DNA of 64,000 nucleotides from a virus. The position numbers and the translations under genes were made by a program. Where the stretch lies: the IMG/VR virus record IMGVR_UViG_3300036980_001087, positions 1-64,000 of that record. One strand, 5' to 3'. Below the pieces are notes generated by a model. That model searched no databases, was not told the origin of the DNA, and saw only the letters and a list, made by a program, of their open reading frames with translations. Below, piece by piece: positions 8,489 through 16,566 of this stretch; position 1 is the first letter of the stretch; the number at the start of each line of letters is the position of its first letter.

Positions 8489-8631
8489 GAATTAAATTAA
8501 TTGCACCTATAGGAAAATTTAAAGCTAGATTAAAGCGCGTCGACAAGTTTTTACTTGAGCTCCATTGCACTATGGAGGGCCACATATTTAATAAGAGGAA
8601 GTGCATAAGATGTGGAAAGAGGATTAAATGA
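8485..8631 (+). CDS. hypothetical 48-residue basic zinc-knuckle protein
   Basis: It starts on an ATGA overlap with the ClpP-like gene and ends on an ATGA overlap with the SbcD-like gene. Very basic, with LHC and a C-terminal CIRCG knuckle preceded by His, likely a small zinc-binding nucleic-acid-associated protein. Support comes from the perfect start/stop coupling and composition. Confidence 0.5.
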   Translation: MRIKLIAPIGKFKARLKRVDKFLLELHCTMEGHIFNKRKCIRCGKRIK

Positions 8632-9545
8632 TAAAGGTGCTTTGTACTGGAGATTTTCATATTAACGAAGCCTTTGATTTAGAGCAAATTAAGCGGCTTT
8701 TAGATGTGGTTATTGAAGAGGCCAATAAGCGAGATGAGCTTTGGATCTTAGGAGATATTTTTCATAAGAATCGTATTAGTCCCCTAGAGATAATGCTATT
8801 CATTACCTTTCTTAAACAAGTCAAGGTGCCTATTACTATTATAGCTGGCAACCATGATATGGCTGCTGAAAATTCTTTAATTGACTGGCTACCGCAAGTT
8901 CTTCCGATTACCGTATCTAAGGGCTCTTTACGGATTATTAGAGATGGAGTAGAGATACTATTGGGACATTATAACGTAGAGGAGTCTATTCTTGGAGCAT
9001 ATGATGTGCGCTTAAATACTGGAATATCTGCTAACCAACTAGATGTAGACTTAGCTTTATTGGGACATATACATAAAGCGCAGCATATTCAAGGGACTAA
9101 AACCCAGGTGGTACATCCAGGTTCATTATTTTATATTGATTTTAATGAGCGCAATGATACTAAAGCTTTAGTAGAGGTGGAGTTTGACCAAGGTAAATAT
9201 AAAATTGACCATATTGAACTTAACCCCGATCCGATAGTACAATTAGATATTACTCCAGACAGCGACTCTAATATTTTAAAAGACTATCCAACTAATTGTA
9301 GAGTAAAATTAATAGTACATTACTCAGATCCTAGTCTTAATAAGAAAGAAGTATATAAGCGCTTTGCTAAATTTTTCTTTAAAGATTTAAAAGTAGTATT
9401 TAATTATGAAAATCCTAATCTTTTGGGAGTAGATTTAAAGGAAGCACATAAAGAAGAGGCTGGATTGGCTAGATTAGATAAGTACCTTTCAGAACACACC
9501 ACTCCGGATATTAAGAGTTTAATTTTAACACTATTAAAGGAGTAA
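8628..9545 (+). CDS. sbcD: SbcD/Mre11-type exonuclease subunit
   Basis: 305 residues with the calcineurin-like phosphoesterase motifs in order: GDFH (D9, H11), LGDIFHKN (D43, H46), GNHD (75-77), a later GHY and LGHIHKAQH. These bind two metal ions, normally Mn2+, in Mre11/SbcD nucleases. With the ATPase encoded two genes downstream it would form the phage SbcCD (T4 gp46/47-type) complex that resects DNA ends for recombination. The C-terminal 100 residues would be the capping domain. A RuvC-like gene separates the two subunits. Confidence 0.9.
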   Translation: MIKVLCTGDFHINEAFDLEQIKRLLDVVIEEANKRDELWILGDIFHKNRISPLEIMLFITFLKQVKVPITIIAGNHDMAAENSLIDWLPQVLPITVSKGSLRIIRDGVEILLGHYNVEESILGAYDVRLNTGISANQLDVDLALLGHIHKAQHIQGTKTQVVHPGSLFYIDFNERNDTKALVEVEFDQGKYKIDHIELNPDPIVQLDITPDSDSNILKDYPTNCRVKLIVHYSDPSLNKKEVYKRFAKFFFKDLKVVFNYENPNLLGVDLKEAHKEEAGLARLDKYLSEHTTPDIKSLILTLLKE

Positions 9546-9546
9546 T

Positions 9547-10110
9547 ATGTCAAGACTTTTAGCCCTAGATCAATCATCCAGCCACACCGGATACTGTTTA
9601 ATAGTAGATGGGAAGATAACAGAAGTGGGATGTATAAATGTTAGAGCCTCTTTGGATTTATTTGAGCGTACAGTGGAAATGAGTAAAGATATTAGAGAAC
9701 TTTTAAATAAGTTTAAGCCCGACTATCTATGTTTAGAAGAAATATACGGTCTTCCCGGTCGCTATACGGCCCTTAAAGCCCTTGCTATAGTGCGCGGTGC
9801 TCTTATTTTAGTGTGGTATGAATACAAACATGAAGCGCCTATTGTTATGAATTGTTCTTCGGCTAGATGTAAAATAGGCATAAAGGGCAATGCTAAGAAG
9901 CCTGAGGTTATGGCTGCCGTGAATGCTAAGTTTAATCTTAAGATTGAGAATGAGCATGAGGCCGATGCAGTGGTATTGGGGGTAGTAGGCAATGATATGC
10001 TCCCAGCTAAAGAGCCTGAAATAGAAGTAACTGCTACTACAGTTAAAGTTAGAAGTAAGGGGACTAAAGTGGGAAAACTTAGTAAAGGTGGAAAGAAGGG
10101 GAAGAAGTAA
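9547..10110 (+). CDS. RuvC-like Holliday junction resolvase
   Basis: 187 residues with the RNase H-like fold of RuvC: D8 in LLALDQSSSHTG, E64 in LCLEE, and the closing H137xxD140 pair in EHEADAVVLG. These are the four metal ligands of RuvC. The last 40 residues form a Thr/Lys-rich tail ending in GKLSKGGKKGKK, probably for DNA binding. It is expected to resolve recombination and replication junctions before packaging. It lies between sbcD and sbcC and overlaps sbcC. Confidence 0.85.
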   Translation: MSRLLALDQSSSHTGYCLIVDGKITEVGCINVRASLDLFERTVEMSKDIRELLNKFKPDYLCLEEIYGLPGRYTALKALAIVRGALILVWYEYKHEAPIVMNCSSARCKIGIKGNAKKPEVMAAVNAKFNLKIENEHEADAVVLGVVGNDMLPAKEPEIEVTATTVKVRSKGTKVGKLSKGGKKGKK

Positions 10111-11618
10111 TGAAATTTAAATCGTTACATCTTGAGGGGTTCCAGTCCTATGATAAGGCGGATATCCTTTTTACCGACTTCAAGATCACCTTTATTACCG
10201 GACTAAACCAAGATACTGGAAGTAGTAATGGTGCTGGAAAAAGTGGAATAAAAGAGGCCTTATTCTATTTATTATTTGGAAGATCTAAGGTTAAAGGTCC
10301 AGATTTGATTAGACGTGGACAAAAAGTACTTAAGGTCTCTGGACAAATTGAGCACAATTCCTATGTACTTGATATTACCAGAACACGAAAAGCCCAAACT
10401 GCTACTTTAGAACTAGTAATTAATGGAGTACCAAGTATAGGGACAGCCTCCGAGTTACAAACTAAAATTGAACAGTTACTTGGTATTGATATTGATTCCT
10501 TTACTACCTATTCCGTAATTGATAAGGTGAGGCAAACAGACTTAACTCAATTATCTTCTACGGATTTACGAATGGTACTCCAAGACTTATTAGGGTTAAA
10601 TAAGTTACAGGATGTTTTATCTTCCTTAAATGCACATAAAAATGATCTTGAGAAGTACCTCTTACGGGCACATACTAGATTCTACCCTTCAGAGAAAAGG
10701 CTCAATGCATTAAAAGATTACCAAACATTATTACAGGAAAAACGAGATGGGTTTGGTACAAAAGTACTTGATGCTTCTAGTCAAAAGAATGCATTACAGC
10801 ATGATATTGAAGCATTAGAATTAAAAAATAGAGAGTTGACATGTGATAAAAATAATTTATTAAAAGTTGCAGAATGCCCAACATGTGGTGCACCTATTTC
10901 CATAGATAAGCGTATGGCAAAATTAAATATTGTTGAGGCAGAGATTGCAGGTAATCAGGGCACTATAGAAAAATTGAAAGGGGACATTACTCCTCTTACA
11001 TCAAAAATTACAGAGTATTTAAATATAAATACTAATCTTGGAGTACGGATTACGAGGTGTATAACTAGAATTGCCCAACTAACAGAAAGCATGAAAGAGC
11101 AACAAGATATTAATGTAGTTAAAGTAGAGCAAGAAACTTATGTTACGGCCCTAATTGTGCTTCAAAATTATATTACGTCTGTATTAGCAGATGTGGCTTT
11201 GAAGATTGAGGACCAGATGAACCTAGAACTTTCTAGATTTAGTGATCTATTTTGTAAGATTAATCTTTCTAAGACCAAACTTGATGGGCAAATAATACCA
11301 AACTGCTCTATTACTTTATATCGGGATCAATATGAATATACTTTTGATATGCTTTCTTCGGGTGAGCAGGCCTTAGTTTCTCTGATATTTAAACTTGTGA
11401 TAAGTAACCTTCGTGGTAATGTATCTATGTTGTTTGTAGATGAGGGCCTAGACGCATTAGATGAGGTGAATAGGGAACGCATTTTATCCCTATTAGAGAT
11501 TAGCCCCTATACTCAGATATTTATCATTAGCCATAGAGAAGATTCAAATCATATTAAAGCAGGGCAGAAGATACTATTAAGAAAGACTGATGGAATTACA
11601 CAAGTAATAAGCATATAA
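10110..11618 (+). CDS. sbcC: SbcC/Rad50-type ATPase subunit
   Basis: 502 residues. Walker A GSSNGAGKS is at 37-45, followed by helical arms. A zinc hook CPTC lies near residues 255-258, the ABC signature LSSGEQALVSL near 417, and Walker B LFVDEGLDALD near 443-453. It is much shorter than bacterial SbcC, with short coiled-coil arms as in T4 gp46. It drives the SbcD-like nuclease encoded upstream. TAATGA-type junctions on both sides keep the pair in one translation unit. Confidence 0.92.
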   Translation: MKFKSLHLEGFQSYDKADILFTDFKITFITGLNQDTGSSNGAGKSGIKEALFYLLFGRSKVKGPDLIRRGQKVLKVSGQIEHNSYVLDITRTRKAQTATLELVINGVPSIGTASELQTKIEQLLGIDIDSFTTYSVIDKVRQTDLTQLSSTDLRMVLQDLLGLNKLQDVLSSLNAHKNDLEKYLLRAHTRFYPSEKRLNALKDYQTLLQEKRDGFGTKVLDASSQKNALQHDIEALELKNRELTCDKNNLLKVAECPTCGAPISIDKRMAKLNIVEAEIAGNQGTIEKLKGDITPLTSKITEYLNINTNLGVRITRCITRIAQLTESMKEQQDINVVKVEQETYVTALIVLQNYITSVLADVALKIEDQMNLELSRFSDLFCKINLSKTKLDGQIIPNCSITLYRDQYEYTFDMLSSGEQALVSLIFKLVISNLRGNVSMLFVDEGLDALDEVNRERILSLLEISPYTQIFIISHREDSNHIKAGQKILLRKTDGITQVISI

Positions 11619-12295
11619 TGAATAAAAATAAAGTAATCCCTAATTATCGGAAACTAGTCTATAAATTAAGATGGAGCCCGGAGCTTGAAGTTGAATTTCC
11701 AGCTAAAACGGATATTGATAAATTACATAGTCGGTATGATAAATTTTTAGGAGATTGGAAAGTTACAACTGATGGTAGCTTAGACAATGGGCTTGAATTT
11801 AAACCAAAAGACTCCCATAAACTTTATTTTAAAGACGAAACATTTGAGGAGATAAGGGAAATCTTACATTTAATTAAGGGGCATAAAGGTAAAGTCACTA
11901 AAACCTGTGGCCTACATATACATGTAGATATGTCCTCATTAAATGATGCCCAGGTGGCAATGATCGTGAGGGAGTTTATACATAAGCAAACATTTATAAT
12001 TAAAAAATTTAAAGTAAGAAAAGAACGACTTGAAGATATGTGTAAATTATTGCCACGTAATGGCTTATCTAAAATAACGCCTAAAACTATAAATTTAATT
12101 AGAACTACTGACTCTTGGTCATTGCCTTCCTATCCGTCCTTCCAGGATAAGCACCATGCTTTAAATATTCTAAATCTTCGGAATTATGGCACACTAGAAT
12201 TTAGATTATTTGAGCCCACTACGGATGTTAGAGAAATTAAAAAAATAATAAAATGGCTATTTGAGTTTCTAATAGACAGTTTGGAGCGGGAATAA
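11618..12295 (+). CDS. putative amidoligase (COOH-NH2 ligase family)
   Basis: 225 residues resembling the putative amidoligase family related to glutamine synthetase/glutamate-cysteine ligase folds. Recognisable landmarks are an N-terminal PELEVEFP strand, DGSLDNGLEF, CGLHIHVDMS and NLRNYGTLEFRLFEPT. These acidic and His residues would bind ATP-Mg and a carboxylate substrate. Members probably make an amide or peptide-like bond on a protein or small molecule; the phage substrate is unknown. It is fused by overlap to sbcC and followed by an HNH gene that begins on its stop codon. Confidence 0.75.
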   Translation: MNKNKVIPNYRKLVYKLRWSPELEVEFPAKTDIDKLHSRYDKFLGDWKVTTDGSLDNGLEFKPKDSHKLYFKDETFEEIREILHLIKGHKGKVTKTCGLHIHVDMSSLNDAQVAMIVREFIHKQTFIIKKFKVRKERLEDMCKLLPRNGLSKITPKTINLIRTTDSWSLPSYPSFQDKHHALNILNLRNYGTLEFRLFEPTTDVREIKKIIKWLFEFLIDSLERE

Positions 12296-12672
12296 TGAAA
12301 AAGAGTAAATGTTTAAATCGTAATAAGCCTATTTATTTCTATAGTATACGATGTAGTTCTTGTGAAATGAAAAGAAGAATTACATTAGGGATTATTAATC
12401 AAAAAGGCGCAAATAATTCTATGTTTGGTAAACATTTTTCTAAAGAAACAAAACTTAAAATGTCTTTAAAAAAGAAGGGAATAAAAACTGGCAATAACAT
12501 GTGTAAGCATCATTTAGATTTGAATACAAAAAATAATAAAGAAGACAATATACTTATTTTAACTAATTCTAAACATCAATTATTTCATAGGTTGGCCTAC
12601 CATTATTTATTAAAAACCTTCGGAATTAAAGAAATACAAAAATACAAAAAGTGGTTTATTAAAAGAACTTGA
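12295..12672 (+). CDS. HNH homing endonuclease with NUMOD3-like segment
   Basis: 125 residues. An N-terminal CxxC knuckle (RCSSCEMKRR) and a NUMOD3-like GKHFSKETKLKMS lead into a compact HNH-type core, CKHHLDLNTKNN...ILILTNSKHQLFH, with the expected spacing of His, Asn and His residues. The protein is shorter than usual for the family and may be a reduced or degenerate copy. The start codon overlaps the amidoligase stop. It is a mobile gene, free-standing rather than in an intron. Confidence 0.7.
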   Translation: MKKSKCLNRNKPIYFYSIRCSSCEMKRRITLGIINQKGANNSMFGKHFSKETKLKMSLKKKGIKTGNNMCKHHLDLNTKNNKEDNILILTNSKHQLFHRLAYHYLLKTFGIKEIQKYKKWFIKRT

Positions 12673-12681
12673 ACGAGAATA

Positions 12682-12694
12682 GGTATATAATATA
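12682..12694 (+). promoter_or_regulatory. repeated promoter-like motif 2 (GGTATATAATATA)
   Basis: A 13-base match to the core of the motif at 4277 and 13981, placed just after the HNH stop codon and 9 bases before the next start codon, with GGTGGGGG in between. No clear -35 box. It probably gives the genes after the HNH insertion their own promoter. Confidence 0.5.
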
Positions 12695-12703
12695 AGGTGG
12701 GGG

Positions 12704-12910
12704 ATGCTTTACGAGCCTCATAGTGAGTTTATTTATTGTGATAAATGTAAGAAGTGGTATAACATAAGGACTGGTACTTATTTACCAGAGGGCTCTGAGA
12801 ATGAGGGCCCCATCAATTGTTTAGCAGAAGATCACGTTGTAGGCTATACCTGGGAAATACCAGAAATATATCTTCCAGGATATAAGCCACAGAAACACCA
12901 AGCGGAGTAG
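12704..12910 (+). CDS. hypothetical 68-residue zinc-binding protein
   Basis: It begins right behind the GGTATATAATATA motif with a GGTGGGGG site. It carries CDKCKKWYN and a later Cys (INCLAEDHV) plus His, suggesting a small zinc ribbon. Rich in Pro, Glu and Tyr. No function assigned. Confidence 0.55.
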   Translation: MLYEPHSEFIYCDKCKKWYNIRTGTYLPEGSENEGPINCLAEDHVVGYTWEIPEIYLPGYKPQKHQAE

Positions 12911-12919
12911 GAGGAAGGC

Positions 12920-13075
12920 ATGCTAGCTAAATTAATACTTCAATATGCGGCTACATTATGTTTTGTAGGGCTTACCATTGTGGGAATAGTGGAAAAGGAC
13001 TGGAATTATGGAGTTGGCGTAAATCTAGGCCTAGTATTGTTATACATATTCCTTTACTTTTCTCCAATAAAATGA
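12920..13075 (+). CDS. small membrane protein (51 residues, two TM segments)
   Basis: It starts at the ATG at 12920 behind GGAGG. Two hydrophobic stretches (about 5-24 and 33-48) are separated by the short hydrophilic EKDWNYG turn, so it should be a hairpin inner-membrane protein. It ends with an ATGA overlap into a second small membrane protein, suggesting the two act together. Confidence 0.55.
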   Translation: MLAKLILQYAATLCFVGLTIVGIVEKDWNYGVGVNLGLVLLYIFLYFSPIK

Positions 13076-13338
13076 TTTTTATACTAGAGCTGGGATTAGC
13101 GGTAGTGGGGATGTTTGGAATATTAGTAATGATGTTATTATTAAATATCTTTGGCTTTATTGGCTTTGTTATGCTAATAGATCCTAAAGATGATGGGGAT
13201 AAAACTTATAATATGCTAAACGCGGTCTCTAAACAAAAAACAACAATAATGATCTTGTTGTTTTTTCCTATTGGTTTTTTGCTACTAATACGTCAACGGA
13301 GAATAGAAGCATGGAACAATTATTTAAACACCTTATAA
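13072..13338 (+). CDS. small membrane protein (88 residues, two TM segments)
   Basis: The start is the ATG overlapping the previous stop. Hydrophobic segments lie at about 3-36 and 63-77, with a charged loop (DPKDDGDKTYNML) between them and a basic C-terminus (RQRRIEAWNNY). The function is unknown; a role in membrane takeover or superinfection exclusion would be guesswork. The preceding gene is the likely partner. Confidence 0.55.
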   Translation: MIFILELGLAVVGMFGILVMMLLLNIFGFIGFVMLIDPKDDGDKTYNMLNAVSKQKTTIMILLFFPIGFLLLIRQRRIEAWNNYLNTL

Positions 13339-13754
13339 ATTTAGAGGCCCTTAGGGCTGTAGATGACGTGCGTTATGGCTGGATCCGTAAATATAGGCAC
13401 ATTAGGAATATGTTTATGGAAGTAAAATGGTTTATTCAAAGAGGAAAAAGAGGATACGCTGATTGTGATATTTGGGGATTTGACACTTATTTGGCTAGAG
13501 TTATTAGTGAAGGATGTAAGCAATTAAAGGATAGTGCACATAGTGCTCCTACTAGACTTAGTGGGCATTTGGCTGCCACCCAAAGTGATATTGCTATAAA
13601 GAGATGGAGTAGGATATTAGAGAAAATTAGTAGAGGCTTTATTCTATTGAATATGTGGGAAGATAATGGTAGAATGCCTACTGATGCAGAAAAAAGAGAA
13701 ATTGCAAAAGGCTGGTTTTTATTTAAGAAGTATTTTAGTGATCTATGGGATTAA
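13311..13754 (+). CDS. hypothetical helical protein
   Basis: 147 residues, rich in Arg, Trp and aromatic residues (RYGWIRKYRHIRNMF, DIWGFDTYLARVI). It is all-helical and has no membrane segment. A GGAG site lies inside the preceding gene's end. The sequence looks like a widespread phage protein of unknown function, but I cannot name the family. Confidence 0.6.
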   Translation: MEQLFKHLINLEALRAVDDVRYGWIRKYRHIRNMFMEVKWFIQRGKRGYADCDIWGFDTYLARVISEGCKQLKDSAHSAPTRLSGHLAATQSDIAIKRWSRILEKISRGFILLNMWEDNGRMPTDAEKREIAKGWFLFKKYFSDLWD

Positions 13755-13766
13755 CAACGAGGGCAT

Positions 13767-13979
13767 ATGACTACACGAGACAAAAGAATAGCAGAGAATA
13801 GAAAAACTTTAAAAGAGATAGGTAAAATTTGGGATAAGATTCCTGAACTTAGATTTGGACAATTACTTTATAATTGCATGCGGGAATCTGAGGTCTATTA
13901 TATCTCTAATGATAAGCTATTAAAGAGGTTACAAACAATATACACTTTACTGGCAAAGAAACCGCTTAAGAAGAAGTAA
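13767..13979 (+). CDS. hypothetical 70-residue helical protein
   Basis: Begins MTTRDKRIAENRKTLKEIGK behind GAGGG. It is basic, all-helical and ends in PLKKK. No motif recognised. It is the last gene before the second full copy of the TTTGGTATATAATATATA motif. Confidence 0.55.
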   Translation: MTTRDKRIAENRKTLKEIGKIWDKIPELRFGQLLYNCMRESEVYYISNDKLLKRLQTIYTLLAKKPLKKK

Positions 13980-13980
13980 G

Positions 13981-13998
13981 TTTGGTATATAATATATA
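13981..13998 (+). promoter_or_regulatory. repeated promoter-like motif 3 (TTTGGTATATAATATATA)
   Basis: Identical over 18 bases to the motif at 4277-4294 and directly followed by GGAGG and an ATG at 14011. It fills a 31-base gap between two genes, so it is not coding. It probably drives the phosphoesterase-deoC-sigma gene block. Confidence 0.6.
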
Positions 13999-14010
13999 GT
14001 GGAGGATGAA

Positions 14011-14349
14011 ATGAAATGTGAATTAGTTAAAGCAAATACAGGATATAATGGCCTTTCAATCTCAGAAGAGGCCTGTAAATTAGCAGTTGAGAAGTTTACT
14101 GCCCCAGTTCCTATTTATTTTGCTGGAACTAAATTAGTGATGGGCCATATAACTTCAGTAGAATATAACGCTGAAACAAAATCTATTTTTGGAGAAGTTG
14201 ATTTAGAGGTAGTAGTAATGGCTGGTGTTGAAGGTACCCAGTCATTAGATTGCCCTGATGGTAAATTAATCGTAGCAGGAGAAATTAAACAAGGAGTCTT
14301 AGCACCTAAGTCTATAATGCCAGGAGGAAAAGATGGAATGGCCAAATAA
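14011..14349 (+). CDS. hypothetical beta-rich protein
   Basis: 112 residues from the ATG at 14011, five bases after GGAGG; a GTG 12 bases upstream would place the GGAGG inside the gene. It has alternating strands (APVPIYFAGTKLVMGHITSV, then SIFGEVDLEVVVM). The layout is loosely like the barrel of phage XkdF/prohead-protease relatives, but no catalytic residues are evident and I do not claim that role. The last 17 bases overlap the phosphoesterase gene. Confidence 0.55.
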   Translation: MKCELVKANTGYNGLSISEEACKLAVEKFTAPVPIYFAGTKLVMGHITSVEYNAETKSIFGEVDLEVVVMAGVEGTQSLDCPDGKLIVAGEIKQGVLAPKSIMPGGKDGMAK

Positions 14350-15493
14350 AGAAACTGATATCCTTAAAAAATTACTTGAAGATGGAAAGACCTTAGCTGA
14401 ATGTGCCGAGATCATGGGACGTTCCTATAATAGTATTGAACACAAGGCGCGTGTATTGAAATTTACCCGGCCTAAGGAAGACACCAAGGAAACTAAGCCT
14501 TTGGACTTTTCTGATGGTAAGTTAAAACCAGCACAGAAGCAAGAGCTTTTAGAGACATTCTCTCCTGTAATTATAGATACCCTTAAAACAAATATCTTTA
14601 CTAAAAGGCCATATATTCAATTAAAACATGGCCTATATGAAGAAGAGGCAGTATTGGTTTTATCGGATATGCATACAGGAATGATTAATGAGATCTATGA
14701 TCCTAATAGTCAAAGTAAAGTTATAACCTATAATGAAGAAATTAGGCAGAAAGAATTAACGTATTTACGGGACTCTATGTTTGAAATCCAGACTATTCTC
14801 TCTAAATCCTATAATTTACGTAAGCTGCATATCCTAATATTAGGAGACATGATCACTAATGATCGTATATTTGATGGACAAAAATTTGAAATTGATCGTC
14901 CTTATGGCAAACAGGTGTGGGATACGGTAAGAGACCTTACCTATTTTGTAAATCAAATGACTACTCGCTTTCCTAAGGTGCATGTAATTGGCATTGTTGG
15001 AAACCACGGTAGATCAAATGAAAAGTATTCCGAAGAGCCGGTAGAGAATAACTTTGAGTGGACGCTATACAGGATAATGCAAGAGGCCCTAAAGAAGAAC
15101 CCTAATGTAGAAATGGAAGTACCAGATACTCGCTTCTATTCTACCCAGATATTTGGACATCGTTATTATATGCACCATGGAGATAATCTAAGGGGCTTTT
15201 CTAAAACGGCAGTTGAACGGGGAGCAAGAGATTTATTGACCACCTTAATCCCCGATCTTCCTAGTGGTTTTGATGTTTATTTAATGGGACATTTACATTC
15301 TGCGGAGAAGATGGACTTGAATGAGCGATCTACAATGATAGTTAATGGGAGCTTTATCCCTAGAGATCAATATGGGTATAAGATGTTTAGAAGGTACTCT
15401 AAGCCCCAGCAGTGGTTCTTTGGTGTTGGAAAAAGTCGGCCAATAACCTGGTCTTATGCTTTAGACCTTAAAGGAACCGAAAGGACAAAATAA
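14333..15493 (+). CDS. calcineurin-like phosphoesterase with N-terminal HTH
   Basis: 386 residues. Residues 1-45 form a GcrA/Myb-like helix-turn-helix (LAECAEIMGRSYNSIEHKAR) that may bind DNA. The rest is a metallophosphoesterase: LSDMHTG, LGDMITNDRIFDG, VGNHGRSN, MHHGDN and MGHLHSAE carry the usual Asp, His and Asn metal ligands. It is distinct from the SbcD-like gene. A DNA-targeted phosphatase or nuclease is likely; the substrate is unknown. The start has AGGAGGAAAAG upstream, and the stop overlaps deoC. Confidence 0.8.
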   Translation: MEWPNKETDILKKLLEDGKTLAECAEIMGRSYNSIEHKARVLKFTRPKEDTKETKPLDFSDGKLKPAQKQELLETFSPVIIDTLKTNIFTKRPYIQLKHGLYEEEAVLVLSDMHTGMINEIYDPNSQSKVITYNEEIRQKELTYLRDSMFEIQTILSKSYNLRKLHILILGDMITNDRIFDGQKFEIDRPYGKQVWDTVRDLTYFVNQMTTRFPKVHVIGIVGNHGRSNEKYSEEPVENNFEWTLYRIMQEALKKNPNVEMEVPDTRFYSTQIFGHRYYMHHGDNLRGFSKTAVERGARDLLTTLIPDLPSGFDVYLMGHLHSAEKMDLNERSTMIVNGSFIPRDQYGYKMFRRYSKPQQWFFGVGKSRPITWSYALDLKGTERTK

Positions 15494-16188
15494 TGAATAA
15501 GCAAGAAATAGCACAGGTAATAGATCATACTAACCTTAAGCCTGATTTAAATCGTAAAGGAATTATAACTTTACTTGAAGAGGCTAAGAAGTATAATTTT
15601 AAAGCCGTTTGTGTTACACCTGCTTGGGTATATCTTGCTAAACAAAGACTTGCTGGGACAGGAATTGAAGTATCTACAGTTCCAAATTGGGCTTCCGGGG
15701 GTGGACTCGAGAGAATAAAAGGGGAATATGTTTTTGAAGAGGCGGATGCCATAGATTATATTTGGGATATTTATCAGTTTGGAGTGCTTAAAGCATATGA
15801 TAAAACAGCTAAAGAATTAGAGCAAATAAGACTAAAGACTCGTGGAGAATTAAAAATAATTATTGAGTCCACTGTTATACGTAGTATTGCCGAACATAAA
15901 AAAGAAAATTATGAGGATATAATGAAAGAAGCCTGTAACTTGGTGCAGAATTCGGGGGCCAATTGGATAAAAACAGATAGTGGCTTATTTCTTAGAGATC
16001 CTAAATTTAAGATCCAAAATTTATATGAGGATGTTAAGTTAATGAAGCAAAATTGTACTCTTCCAATTAAAGCTGCGGGAGGAATAGGCACAAAAGAAGA
16101 AGTAGTAACTTTAGTAGCATTAGGCGCATCACGTATTGGAACATCAAGAGGAGTGATGATAGTAGAAAGCATTAAGGAGACGGCATGA
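15493..16188 (+). CDS. deoC: deoxyribose-phosphate aldolase
   Basis: 231 residues of the DeoC family. DHTNLKPD at 11-18 matches the family start, D88 lies in the ADAID segment, K160 in NWIKTDSG is the Schiff-base lysine, and K193 in PIKAAGGIGT is the second active-site lysine. It splits 2-deoxyribose-5-phosphate into acetaldehyde and glyceraldehyde-3-phosphate, feeding carbon from degraded host DNA into central metabolism. It is surrounded by other nucleotide and sugar genes (a deoxyribosyltransferase-like enzyme and a SemiSWEET-like protein), so salvage of deoxynucleosides is a coherent theme. Confidence 0.9.
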   Translation: MNKQEIAQVIDHTNLKPDLNRKGIITLLEEAKKYNFKAVCVTPAWVYLAKQRLAGTGIEVSTVPNWASGGGLERIKGEYVFEEADAIDYIWDIYQFGVLKAYDKTAKELEQIRLKTRGELKIIIESTVIRSIAEHKKENYEDIMKEACNLVQNSGANWIKTDSGLFLRDPKFKIQNLYEDVKLMKQNCTLPIKAAGGIGTKEEVVTLVALGASRIGTSRGVMIVESIKETA

Positions 16189-16556
16189 TAAATCAAGTAT
16201 TAAGGGACATCTTTGGATTTGCATTAGTACTTACGGGCATACTTGATGCTTGGAAATATGCACTCCAGGCCTCAAAGATCCGTAAAGAGAAAACCGCGGG
16301 AGTATTATCTAGGCAGTTTATTAATTATGCTATCTTAAATGATATAGTTAAATTAGCATATGGCTTTATTATTTGGGATGCGTTTATTATTTCTACCTCA
16401 ATATTAGCACTTATTTGCATGTTATATTTATTTTGGACAGTTTATATTTATTATGATTATGAAACTTATCCTAGGAGATGCTATATTAAGCGGCCTAGAT
16501 TATTTACATATATAGTTAATTCAGTATTACCGAACGCTAAAAGGAAACATCTTTAA
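16185..16556 (+). CDS. SemiSWEET/PQ-loop-like membrane protein
   Basis: 123 residues with three hydrophobic helices (about 7-23, 46-65, 68-92) and a basic C-terminal tail. Between helices 1 and 2 is ALQASKIRKEKTAGVLSRQF, which resembles the PQ...K..KS..GxS...F linker of MtN3/SemiSWEET transporters, although the Pro-Gln pair itself is absent. SemiSWEETs are three-helix sugar transporters that work as dimers. It overlaps deoC (ATGA), which suggests a shared task such as moving sugar or intermediates. The family call is moderate. Confidence 0.5.
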   Translation: MINQVLRDIFGFALVLTGILDAWKYALQASKIRKEKTAGVLSRQFINYAILNDIVKLAYGFIIWDAFIISTSILALICMLYLFWTVYIYYDYETYPRRCYIKRPRLFTYIVNSVLPNAKRKHL

Positions 16557-16566
16557 AGGAGCACCT

